Of a stretch of 64,000 bases of DNA, positions 1-9,550 are shown one piece after another; within the stretch, counting starts at the first letter, position 1; the number at the start of each line of letters is the position of its first letter. Position numbers and translations under genes: made by a program. This DNA is from Sabethes cyaneus. Taxonomy: Eukaryota; Arthropoda; Insecta; Diptera; Culicidae. The stretch covers positions 35,799,347 through 35,863,346 of the forward strand of contig NC_071354.1 in the NCBI RefSeq assembly GCF_943734655.1, given 5' to 3'. The notes beneath the pieces were generated by a model. The model worked only from the letters and a program-made list of their open reading frames with translations, had not been told where the DNA came from and did no database searches.

Positions 1-490
1 GATTGCAAGAAAATTATAGAGTTCGAGAGGGTATTTTCAATCTATTAAGAGCTATGTTAAAAGATTATTGCTTCTATTTCTTGAGCCTTGCAAGAATAGG
101 TGGTTTTGATGTTGGTAATTTAAGCTTAACTTTAAATCGAAATTCAGTTTCAATTTCATGCCACGTTCGTGCCCAATTTGAACATACATTTCAAGTCAAA
201 TTTTTGACGTAGGACTACGTCTTACGGCAAGTTTTGAGATAGGGTGTCATTCCAAAAAATCGAAAAACGCGTGCGTCACGAAAAATGAAAGGTTTTGAGC
301 GCTAATAGCACAGCGGTTTTTCGATCGATTTTCAATATTCTTACACCAATCGTTTGGAAAATCTTCTAAGAATTGCCCCAAATGAAGAAAAGTATGGATT
401 CTTGATGTTGAACTATTGAAAAATTGAAAATGATGAACCTATGTTTTACCAGAATTCTCGCTCATGATTGGTTGGAAGATTCTTTAGGAT

Positions 491-771
491 GATCTAAACC
501 TATACCAATCTGATATCTGTGCTTGGGAAGTAAGCCAAAATAAGTGACAAGGTTTCCTCGTTTCAACAAGATTTCTTTACACCGCGATTAAACCTAGACC
601 ATTTTGATGTCCTTGCTTGGGAAGTACGCCAGAAAGAGTGACAAAATCCCTTCGTGCCAACAGATTTCTTACGAACGCGATTAAACCTAGTCTAATTTGA
701 TGTCTGTGTTAGGGAAGTGTGCCAGAAAAAACGACACAAGTTCGTTGTCCCAACAGATAGCAAATTCTACA
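491..771. repeat. Three tandem copies of a ~93-bp unit
   Basis: Copies begin at about 491, 586 and 679. Each starts GAT(C/T)(T/A)AAACCTA, carries TTGGGAAGT followed by GCCA(G/A)AA about 30 bases later, and ends with CAACAGATTTCTT-like sequence. Copies two and three are exactly 93 bp apart. No coding potential. Confidence 0.75.
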
Positions 772-1088
772 AAAATGTGCTACAGCTATAGTGTTCGGTT
801 ATAATATGACTCTGTATGAATACGCATGATTGCCGTTTCATTAGAAGTGTAGTGAAAAGATGTGCTGTTGATAAAATAGGATTGAATTGGTAAAATCTCT
901 TCAACGTGGGTAACCATGGGTAATAAAAGCAATCTTTAATTTCTGTAAGGTAGCAGGAAAGCAATAGTTTGTGTTCTTGATTTTGTTAAATTGTTTCCAT
1001 ATGCACGTTGAAATAACTCTGAAATCTTTTGAGAATTGAACGTATGCAATGTTACTACTTTGATAAATGCTACATACAACGCATGTAG

Positions 1089-1145
1089 CATGTATATATG
1101 TTGCATATAGCATGTATATATGTTGCATATAGCATGTATACATGA
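1089..1145. repeat. 22-bp tandem repeat
   Basis: About 2.5 copies of a 22-bp unit, CATGTATATATGTTGCATAT plus AG, in an AT-rich context. Confidence 0.75.
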
Positions 1146-1319
1146 AGAAACGAATGATTACAAGCATGGATACATGCTACTATCACTACAAAGAGACTTA
1201 CGTAGTCCTGCGTCACCTATATATGCGGTCGTGTCTTGTACACAACCCCTCTGATTTTTAGTCTGGTTTTAAGTCCAATTCCAAAGACTAGGTCAAGTGC
1301 AAGTTGAATCCAAGTTAGA

Positions 1320-1960
1320 ACCAGTACAGAAAAGAGGACGAGGAAAATCACGAAAAAAAACTGGCCTGTTTGACTAGGAAAAGAGGAAAAACGTGGGAGA
1401 GTAAAATAATTGGCCAAAATTGGCATAAAAAGAATAGTCGAAAAAGAATGAAAAAAAGAGGAGACTGGACCGAAAAAGGTTTGAAAACGGAAAAGACTAA
1501 TAAGGGGTAAAAGAAGAGAAAACGAAGATACATTCTAAAAAAGAAAATAAACAAACTGTACAAAAAAGGAGAAAAAATGGAACCAATAGGGATGAAAAAC
1601 GAAGAACTGAAAATAAGAAAATTCAGGAGCAGGAAAATTAAGAAACAAGAACAGTAAACAAGAAAAATGGAGAAAACGAAAAAGAACGCGAAATTCAAAT
1701 AATTTTTCCAACTAGCAATAATCGCATCGCGGCAGAACCACATTGGTTACGATATCGCCACTGAGCAAAACCGGGAAGACAAATGAGCAGAACGTGACCG
1801 AAAAGGAGAATATGATAAGAGAAAGCTAAAAAATGTTAACGAGACTAGAAAAGAGGACCAACGTGGTTGATCATCAAGGTAAGTATATTTATTTTTCAGA
1901 TTCGTTGGCCCGCCAGATGGGTTGGCCACAATGGTAAGTATAAGGTGTCGGCCGCCCACC
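1320..1960. repeat. Purine-rich interspersed repeat, copy 1
   Basis: About 400 bp of the plus strand is almost pure A and G with few T, giving spurious Phe/Ser/Leu-rich frames on the other strand. It is followed by a conserved tail at about 1858-1945 (CCAACGTGGTTGATCATCAA, then TTGGCCCGCC and GGGTTGGCCACAAT). The same tail lies at about 8540-8735 beside a second purine-rich tract, so this is a repeat family. Here the tail is uninterrupted, whereas in copy 2 a MITE is inserted in it. Confidence 0.65.
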
Positions 1961-2070
1961 AAATTGTATATTCAATTTTATTTCTACAGATTGATATATT
2001 TATAAATTTAGTTTAAATCGGCAGTTTACTAATATTGTGTACTGAATGTACGAGTTCATTTTGTTGTCTC

Positions 2071-2980
2071 TTAACGGTTGCTAGTCTGGAATGCCCATCT
2101 GGGCTGCTGTGTATTTTGATGATTCGCCCTACCGTTCATTGGTACCCGGGGAAGTTTTTGCTTTCTGATCAGCACCATGTCGTTTAGCTGCAGATCCTTG
2201 AAAGTGGTGTGCCATTTTCCCCGGATCTGTTGCTCTGGTAGGTATTCTCGTCGCCATCGGTCCCAAAAGTGTTGTTTCAGCTCGTGAAGATATTTGCATC
2301 GCACTTCATACGGGTGATCTTCGCTTGGTGTGTAGTCGTAAATAAATATCCCAACAAACATTTTTGTTGTATAACAGCTTTATAAGCGCCTGTTACCCGG
2401 TAATTAGCTATACAACGATTGAATAAGCTGCTGTTCTACAAAAATGTTTGTTGGGATGTCCGCAATGGCCTCGCCGTAAGACGAACCGTCTCAAAGCAGC
2501 TAGAAATGCCTTAGTGGTCAGCTGGCTAACTGCTTCCAAATGGACTGCCCGTGTTGTGAAGCAAATGAATAATGCGATGTAGCCTTTTGTTGTCGGTGAA
2601 CCCGGTGCTCTTCGTTATATTAGTAAAATGTAAAATGGAGGTGATGGTTGTGTTCTTTCGACGGGAAGATGCCCCATAAATTGCTGAAGCATTCCTCTGT
2701 TTGGATTTGCTCTATGACACGGAATACAATTCCAAACCATTTTTCGAGCCAAATTTCTGCCACGTGGAATCCAATAAGTACGCCTAACTGTAGCTAACAG
2801 AGACTGGGCGCCTAAATGATGATTTCTTAGATGTTCATAGCGAAATAATAATGCAGCCAACCGACTGTCGGCTGATAAGATGATAGGATGCATTGTTTCG
2901 TACTCCAAATTGGATAACGCCAACCTTCCGCCCACCCTGTGGAGATCGCCATCTATAAATGGAGATAACGGTAGAAGCAA
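2071..2980 (-). pseudogene. BEL/Pao integrase region, broken
   Basis: The frame at 2615-2980 holds the zinc-binding entry of a BEL/Pao integrase: a VGGRL block, NLEYETMHPIIL, then H-x3-H (HLRNHHLG) and C-x2-C (WNCIPCHRA). The frame at 2071-2361 reads as the C-terminal part (YLHELKQHFWDRW, QLNDMVLI). Between them sequence is lost and a 110-bp palindromic MITE is inserted. Stops and frameshifts show it is dead. Confidence 0.8.
2348..2457. mobile_element. 110-bp palindromic MITE, copy 1
   Basis: Begins ATCCCAACAAACATTTTTGT and ends with the complement, so nearly the whole element can fold. A second 110-bp copy of the same family is at 46223-46332. It sits inside the BEL/Pao integrase and so arrived after that element. 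No coding capacity. Confidence 0.8.
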
Positions 2981-3353
2981 ACTTTATGACGGCAGAGCAC
3001 ATGCGTGCTGAATTGCATTATTTTCTGCTCCGTACGTTTGTTGTGCGTACCGGACTAGTAAATTTCGCGCCGCAGTCAGCTCAATCGGTACAAGGTATTC
3101 GCTCACTCTTTCTCGGTTGGCAATTTGAAGGAAATCGCACAATCCATGCCAGTACTCGGATCATGCGCGGGAATGATGAGATCTTATCCAACAAAAATGT
3201 CATGTCCAATTTGTTTTCGATGATGACCGGATAAGCTGATACCGCCGGCTTTCGTTGCTTCTTTTCCACTATGTGAGTTTCTGCCACTGATAATCTTGAT
3301 TCCAACTGTTCGTTTGTCTCGCCAGGAGTCCAATTTGGTCCATTCCACCACAG

Positions 3354-3850
3354 TTAACAGGATGCTAGTGTTGACGGAGCTGCTCCTCGACTGAGCAGAT
3401 CTGTAGGATTCATCTCACTTGCAATGTGCCTCCAATTAACCGCAGGGATTACGGTGTTAATTTCTGCCACTTTGTTGGCAACGAAGGTTTTCCATCTGCT
3501 CGGATCTCCCGCAATCCATGCTAAAGTAGTAGTCGAATCGCTCCATGCCACCGTTCCTCGCAGGTTTACTCGTAGTGTTAGCTTCACCGTTTTCACTAGT
3601 TGCTACCCTTGCCTTGGAGCACAGAAGTCGAGAGCTAGTCTTACCGGTATCGTCGATGGCCCGCAGGTTGAGAACTGCACCGTATGCGAGTTCGGAAGCG
3701 TCACAATAACCATGCAAATAGATACATGTTGGATTGTCCAGTCCGATGCAACGACGCGGGATTTTGATGCGCCAGGATTCTTGCAGATGCACCAGAAAGG
3801 TTCGTCAACGTTGGTTGAACGTTTCCGGAAGAGCTTCATCTCAGTCGATT
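3354..3850 (-). pseudogene. BEL/Pao RNase H/A17 region, broken
   Basis: Two minus-strand frames carry the conserved Pao region after the reverse transcriptase: YLHGYCDASELAYGAV in the frame at 3457-3792, then AWSDSTTTLAWI and NPTDLLSRGA in the frame at 3354-3596. These are standard signatures of the BEL/Pao RNase H-like segment. A frameshift near 3600 separates them. Confidence 0.8.
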
Positions 3851-4960
3851 TTCCATAGCTCTTGCATGAATACCTTTGCCATGACCGATACAGGACCGAT
3901 CAGTCCAAGAGGATCGAAAAATGTTGCAATCGTAAAAAGTACCGCTTGAGGAAGTATGTCTGCGTAGGGTCGACATCTACGTTGAATGTGAACAAGTCTT
4001 CTACTACCTGCCACCTCACGCCAAGCGTTTTTAATGTTGATTCTGGATCGAAATAATGAACTCGTTCCGCTGCTGGAATGTCCGCCATAACAGTCCGCTT
4101 GTTGGATGCCCTCTTTCTGATTTTGAAACATCCTTTTCTGCATCAACGCTGTAATCTGCCGCCGTTTTGTTATTGCCTCCTCGACGCTGCGGGCCCCAGT
4201 CAGGCAATCGTCGACATAAAAATCCTTGATGGCTTCTGTTGCAAGGTTCGGGTAGCCAGATGGGGGGCACAAGTGATACCAAACGTAACGGTTTTCATAC
4301 CATACTCTGCCACCGGTTGACCCGGTTCCTGCCACAGCATCCGAATGAGCTTGCTGTCCTCACTGGTGACCTTTATTTGAAGGTACATTTTCTCAATGTC
4401 CCCTGTCAACGCAATGCAATGCGTTCGGAAATTCAAAAGAATATTGTACAAAGTATCCTGAACTACTGGTCCAGTCATCAGGATATCGTTGAGTGCCAAG
4501 CCATTGGTAGACTTCTGCGAGGCATTGAACACGACCAGAAGTTTAGTTGTGCTGCTGTCTTCTTTGAGAACGCCCTGATGCGGGAGATATATTATCTTCT
4601 CTGGATCCTTGGCAGGTGCTATGTAAGATGTGTGTTCCGCTTGGATATACTGTGAAATGTAGTCTGAAAAACGGTTTCATTGGTCTGGATTCCCTTGCAT
4701 TCGTCTTTGTAGGGAATTGAATTGGTACAACGCTGTGTATCCGGTTTCTCCCAGAGTGGCAGGATCTTAACGATATGGTAGCTTGACGATGTACCAGCCA
4801 CATGTATCGCGCGTGGTGGTATTACGATAGTGCTTTCCGCATAATTGTTCCTCCTCGGTGAGATGGGTGTAACGTTTTCGGATTCCCAGAATTTACTAAC
4901 TAGTTGATTGAGAGAACTTTCACCTCCGGCTGCCTCTACTCTAAGCTGCTGTAGAAACAT
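3841..4960 (-). pseudogene. BEL/Pao reverse transcriptase, broken
   Basis: Frames at 4543-4960, 4200-4532 and 3841-4335 together cover a reverse transcriptase. KPF, NDILMTGP, the palm motif IALTGDIEKMYLQI and the catalytic YVDD (FYVDDCLTGA) are visible. LVSKFWESENV at the N-terminal side is the usual linker after the protease in BEL/Pao. At least two frameshifts are needed to read through, so it is inactive. Confidence 0.85.
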
Positions 4961-5873
4961 GTAGCTTCAGCTTTGTTTGTTGTCCAAAGCTGTGTCACAA
5001 AAACCAGCCACCACCCATCCGAGAGTAGTGCTTTGGAGAACAGGTTTAGATGGTCGCAGTGAGATTCGCTCTGGATTGAGCAGTTGGTAGAAAATACTCG
5101 CTCCCAAAAGCAAATCGATTTCTCCCAGAGAATTAAAGCGTTCGTCCGCCAGCGGAAAGTCTTCCTGTAATCTCCAAGATGAAGTATCCACAAAGGCATG
5201 TGGTAAGCGTTCTGAGATTTTTGGTAAGATGGCTCAATTTACTTGTTTTATAAAGCAGGATTTTCTGGATCTCGCTGGAAGGTGATCTCGACGGCGTTAT
5301 TGATGTCGTGGTAAGTTCGGATATCCGGTGCAGTGCCATGTGCACGGCTTGTGGGATTAATCCTTGTTACTCGGATGAAATCGGAAATCGGATGTGACGA
5401 AGCTTGCTTGTGAGGCTGAGTCTAGTAGTGCTCGCGCCGAATGCAGCTTGCCTCGAATGTCGCGCACGTTGACGACTACAGTGGCAAGGAAGACCGATGA
5501 AAAAACTTCCTTGATAGAAAGATTACTGATAATCGGGAAAGAAAGGCGAGCGTTGCCCTTCAGTCCTTCGTGAAGCAGCGTGTGACGTCGTTCTTTACAA
5601 GTTTTGCAAGAGCCAGCTTGACAATCGTCATGTTTGGATCGAAGGCAGTTCTTGCAGATTTGATGCTTTTCCTCTATTTGAAGACGCACAGCCGGTGTCG
5701 CTTCTTTAAAACGTTTACAGAAGAATACGGTATGCGTATGTTCGTTGCAGATTTGGCATCTATTGTGTTCGATAGAATTCACGGACACAAAGCTGTTGCA
5801 GTTCCTTTGTAGTCCTGCTCTATTTGTTCGTTGACCATTGTTTGCCAGGGAAGAATGAGACGTTTCCATGGCG
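4960..5873 (-). pseudogene. BEL/Pao CCHC knuckles and protease, broken
   Basis: The frame at 5357-5869 has two Cys/His knuckles (CQICNEHTHTVFFC; CKNCLRSKHDDC) and then ARALLDSASQASFV, the aspartic protease active-site region (D-S-A). The protease C-terminal part, with IDLLLGASIF and GWVVAGF, lies downstream in other frames at 4967-5191. The frame continues at its 5' side into 6794 once the 916-bp DNA element and one TA are removed. Confidence 0.8.
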
Positions 5874-5875
5874 TA

Positions 5876-6791
5876 GGGGAACTGGGGGGAAAATGAACAC
5901 CCTTAGCAATGTCGCCATTTGCTTCCCCAACCAAATGCTGAACGCACTACATGAATTGAAAGCTGGATTCATATTCCACGTAGCAAAATATAAAAATGTT
6001 TGAAAAAGGACGATTTGTCATGAAAAATTCCTTATTTTCGAAAGTGTCATATTCGAGCCTGATTTTTTTCGTGTGAGTAAAATGAACATGCAGTGAGGGC
6101 AAAATGAGCATGTCATAGAAAACTAAAGTTAACATGCAGTTTGGATAAATTAAACATTATTTTACCTTATCATTGTTCTACATAAGCTGTAGATATTCAA
6201 CAAGGCTGCCAAAATTAAAATAGGACTCCACAAAGTTAACATAATGTATCTTCGCCACGTTCATATAATGCTTGACATTCAACTCGCTTCATCGGTCATT
6301 TTCCGTTATTTTTCGAGAGACTTGATCATTTTTATTGATTGAATTGTAATTAGGTCCTGGCTGCTGATATATGGAAAATAAAACATCATTATACACATTG
6401 TTCATTTTGCCCCCAAAACACCAATTGTTTTCTAGTGTTTATTATAAACAAACAGTTGATAAAAATATTTGGAATTTTTGACAGATCCGCAGGACAGTGA
6501 TAAACAAACAACACTAAATGATACCAATAGTCGAAATTTAATTTGTTTCGCCAAAAAAGCTTATATACTAGTAGTGGAAATTACCATCAGCGTCAGATTT
6601 CAACAAATATTTTTAACTTTTTCAATTTTTTTCACATTAGAAAGCTTATGATCACCACATATTGTCTCAAACAGCTTGAAATACTTCTAGGAGAAGATAC
6701 CTATTAATCTGGTACAGATTTTAATCGGTTTACTGGCAATTTGGCTACCTGTTCATTTTACCCCCCCTGTTCATTTTACCCACAGTTCCCC
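5876..6791. mobile_element. 916-bp DNA element with TA duplication
   Basis: Termini are GGGGAACTGGGGGGAAAATG and its near complement CATTTTACCCACAGTTCCCC, flanked by TA on both sides (5874-5875, 6792-6793). The terminal motif (runs of G, then AAAATGAACA) is repeated inside at about 6066-6115, 6402-6416 and 6750-6780. No transposase frame. Removing the element and one TA rejoins the retroelement frame as LEQRS-YAMETS. The termini are related to the element at 46494-47427. Confidence 0.85.
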
Positions 6792-6793
6792 TA

Positions 6794-8106
6794 TGATCGC
6801 TGTTCCAGGAATGTGAGAAACATTTCGAAGGTAGGTTGTTCCTCGAGCGTGGCTGCTTGATTGAACCACTGTTGACGAGTATCCGGATCGATTCGAGTGA
6901 GTAGCAAATAAATTAGCCAGCAGTCTCGTTCCTCTCGTTGCAGTGCACGCAAAGCTCGCACCGCGTCGTCGGCCGTTTCGTATACTCGTCGAAGGGTACC
7001 AGCCGATGCAGCGGGAATCGATGGGATGTCGAGAAAACGTTGTAAGTGATGATTAACTACCGTGTACCCCCGCTGGAATGACCTTCCTTAATCTGAACAT
7101 TTTTAATCTGAACCCCGTTGGTATGAATACGTTCACATTAAAAACTGATCAAGCGTCATACACAATTGACGGTTAAGTTGACCGGGCAAATTGAAAAAAA
7201 AAAGCTAAGAACCTTAATACGTTTCCTCTTGCTCAGCAGTTTTGGCAATATAGCTCATATGCAACTTATCTCTCTCCAACTCTCAAAATAGACTATTTTA
7301 GTTGATACTGTCGTGCAAATTTCCTCTTCTACAATCTGGGTGTTCAGAATTCGCGCATATTCGACATGTTTTCAAAACGTTTGTTTTCGTCAAATCAAAA
7401 CAACAAAGTCATAGGGTGCGCGTCTGGCGCGTATGTGAAAATGAATAGAGTTACCAAATATTCAGATTAAAAATGAATTCACCTGATCTGAACGGGGTGT
7501 TTTTCATATTAGCGGGGGTTGAGTGTATCTGGTTTCCGTAACGCTTCTAACGCTCCGTCGTAAGCACTATCCTCCACTTTCATGTGTTTGAGTTTTTAAG
7601 TAGAATAGTTTCTGAGCCTTCGTCAAGCGAGTGTTGTTGTGAACCGAGCTCAAAAAAGATCGTAGAAGGAATTCCACTCTCCGTAGTCGCCCGAGAAGGT
7701 TGGAAGAATTCCTTTGGGTAACTGCAGTTCTGGAACAGTTGCACTAGGCACTAGGATATGCAGCGTCTGGCCCTGGCTGCGAGGCCTTTGATGGTGTTCC
7801 CATGATGACACTATCTCGTCTGATGATTTTACGCCGGAAGTCCGAAATTGCAGCTCTAGCACGGTTGTACAAGCCTTCTAACTCGTTTGCTTGTTGGATA
7901 GCCAGTTTCGCAGCGTCGTTGTCTTCCAAAGCGTCCAGGCTCTCGTGGTGTACCGTCCGAAACTCCTGCCAAGCTTCTAGCAAACTGTCCATTTCGATAT
8001 CCAGCTCGCCTGTCCGCGCGGTGGCTACTTCTAGTTGACTGACTCGAACCACAATGGCGTTCATCCGTCCTTCCGTGGTGGACCGTCGTCGTACAAATCT
8101 ATCCAT
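6794..8106 (-). pseudogene. BEL/Pao gag-like region (DUF1759 type), interrupted
   Basis: The frame at 7744-8106 starts MDRFVRRRSTTEGRMNAIVV and has the acidic, helical character of BEL/Pao gag. The frame at 7650-7862 carries LPKGILPTFSGDYGEWNSFY, the DUF1759 signature. The minus strand at 7520-7580 (KVEDSAYDGALEAL) and 6794-7062 (VVNHHLQRFLDI, ALQREERDCWL) continues it after the 7067-7518 insertion. Frameshifts are present. Confidence 0.8.
7067..7518. mobile_element. ~450-bp inverted-repeat DNA element
   Basis: Ends are CCCCCGCTGGAATGA and, complemented, CCCCCGCTAATATGA. The short motif AATCTGAAC is reiterated near both ends (about 7088-7120 and 7490-7500). Flanks share GTGTA (7062-7066, 7523-7527), so the exact right end and target duplication are uncertain. 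A left end of the same family lies at 45375-45474. No coding capacity. Confidence 0.7.
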
Positions 8107-8154
8107 CGTCTATCGTGCGGATCACTGGTATCCTGTGTACAGCGCCAAAACGTT

Positions 8155-8535
8155 TTCCCGTGAACCACGTGGTTTAAAATAACGATACTCGAATTAGAAA
8201 AACGCGGGAGATTATTTCACTTTGGATTTATTTCCAATACTGATCCTCGGTCAGCTTATTGTAGTGCCGTGTGCAAATTACAATAGATTCGTGCTGCCGA
8301 ATAACATACAGCACACAGCCTAATAATTTTTGACAATAGACTATTGATTCGATTGTTGGGTGTCTTATTGTGTCTCCCCAAATGGGAGATCGCCTGATCG
8401 GTTGAGTTTTATAGCAAGTAATAGACAAAGGGATCTATCTGATCGCCGCTTGATAGAGGTTTGATATTGAAATTAGTCTGCTCTAGGATGCCTGTCTGAT
8501 CGGGTGTCTGATTAGTGCTATGCCACTGCGTTGGT
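8155..8535 (-). repeat. Probable 5' LTR and primer-binding site of the BEL/Pao element
   Basis: It lies directly upstream of gag on the minus strand, is non-coding, and ends in a sequence followed on the minus strand by TGGCGCTGTACACAGGA near 8150-8133. That is the TGGCGC-type primer-binding region common in BEL/Pao elements. There is no matching second LTR in the window, so the boundaries are approximate. Confidence 0.45.
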
Positions 8536-8563
8536 CAACCAACGTGGTTGACCATCAAGGTAA

Positions 8564-8681
8564 AGGCCCAAACACAATGCATACGGATTTTACTACGTTG
8601 CGGCAATTTGACAGTTTTTCCGTTGGTTTTCTGTCAAATATCCGCAACGTACTAAAATCCGTATGCATTGTGTTTGGGCCT
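8564..8681. mobile_element. 118-bp palindromic MITE with TAA duplication
   Basis: Starts AGGCCCAAACACAATGCATA and ends with its exact complement; the arms pair over about 50 bp around a short loop. TAA flanks both sides (8561-8563, 8682-8684). The homologous repeat near 1880 has a single TAA and no insertion, giving an empty site for comparison. A 3-bp T-A-A duplication and simple palindromic body fit PIF/Harbinger-type MITEs. Confidence 0.9.
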
Positions 8682-9550
8682 TAAGTATATTTATTTTTCA
8701 GATTCCTTGGCCCGCCGATGGGTTGGCCACAATATTAAGTATAAGAAAAAGAAGGAAAATAAGACAGGAGAAGGAAAATGGATAAGTGCACGGGGGAACA
8801 GGATAGAGAAAAAACGCGAGAAAAAGAATAAAAACTGGCATGAAAAAAAGAAAAAGGAAGGAAAAACCGTGATAGAATGGGAGAAAAAACAGGACAAAGG
8901 GGAAAGATAGAAAACGGGAGGAAAAACGAGAAAAGTAAGAAAAACTATTAAGAAAACGAAGAAAAATAGGACAAACTGGACAGAAGAGGGAAGACGGGAA
9001 AAGGGGACAAAATACTACAGTAGGAAAATGGAGAAACGAGAACGGAAAGAGAAAAATCAGAACAAAAAAATAAAAAAAGAAAGCAAACGGAAGACAAAAA
9101 GTGATTGGAAAAGAAAAACAGAACGTGACAGAAGAGGAAAAACGGGAGAAAAAAAAGGTGGAAAACATGGAAAAGAACGATTAGGATTCTGGAAGAAGGT
9201 GAAATACGGGACAGGAAAAGAATAAATAAGAGGAAGGGGAAATAACGGACAGAAAAGAAAGATCGGACAAAAAATCGGAAAAACGAGAAAATAAAAAAGA
9301 AGACTAAAGAAAAAGGTAAAACAAAAAAGAGACGTAAAACGGCAGATAAAAAGGGAAAACCGGAGGAGAAAAACAAAAAATGAAACCAAAAACAGAATGA
9401 ACGTGACAGAACATGACGGGAAAATGGCAGCAAAGAGGAAAAACGGTACAGATCGGGACGAAAAACGAGAAGGAGATAAAAAGAGTTAGTAAAAGACGAA
9501 AACCAACGAAAAAATGAAACAGGATGCAGGATGCAAAGTACATTGGTTAC
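8682..9550. repeat. Purine-rich interspersed repeat, copy 2
   Basis: The same conserved tail as copy 1 (TTGGCCCGCC, GGGTTGGCCACAAT) is followed by about 800 bp in which the plus strand is almost only A and G. It ends at CATTGGTTAC, a string also present at the edge of copy 1 (1741). The long Phe-rich frames on the minus strand are composition artefacts. Confidence 0.6.

Larger units (their letters stand above)
1..1216. repeat. Old repeat stretch, probable ~1 kb inverted-repeat element
   Basis: No gene is visible. An imperfect inverted repeat brackets most of it: GACGTAGGACTACGT near 205-220 and its complement with one or two mismatches near 1196-1215. Just inside the left end, a stretch around 225-265 (with GGGTGTCATTCC) recurs as its complement near 40545-40575, so this is an interspersed family. 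The interior holds three ~93-bp tandem copies and a 22-bp tandem repeat, listed separately. The family is not recognised. Confidence 0.5.
2060..8535 (-). mobile_element. Decayed BEL/Pao LTR retrotransposon
   Basis: Minus-strand order is LTR-like leader (about 8535-8155), gag with DUF1759-type sequence, CCHC knuckles, aspartic protease, reverse transcriptase with YVDD, Pao-type RNase H/A17 region, and integrase. The order and motifs are those of BEL/Pao. The frames are broken many times and three small DNA elements have inserted (2348-2457, 5876-6791, 7067-7518). I do not see a second LTR at the 3' side near 2060, so that end may be truncated. Non-functional copy. Confidence 0.85.

Noticed and set aside
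1348..1743. Minus-strand 131-codon Phe/Leu-rich frame resembling a membrane protein
   Set aside because: It is the translation of the purine-rich tract; no start context, no family, and the same kind of frame appears at the second tract.
8698..9543. Several overlapping minus-strand Phe/Ser-rich frames
   Set aside because: Composition artefact of the A/G-only plus strand; stop codons are simply rare in that composition.
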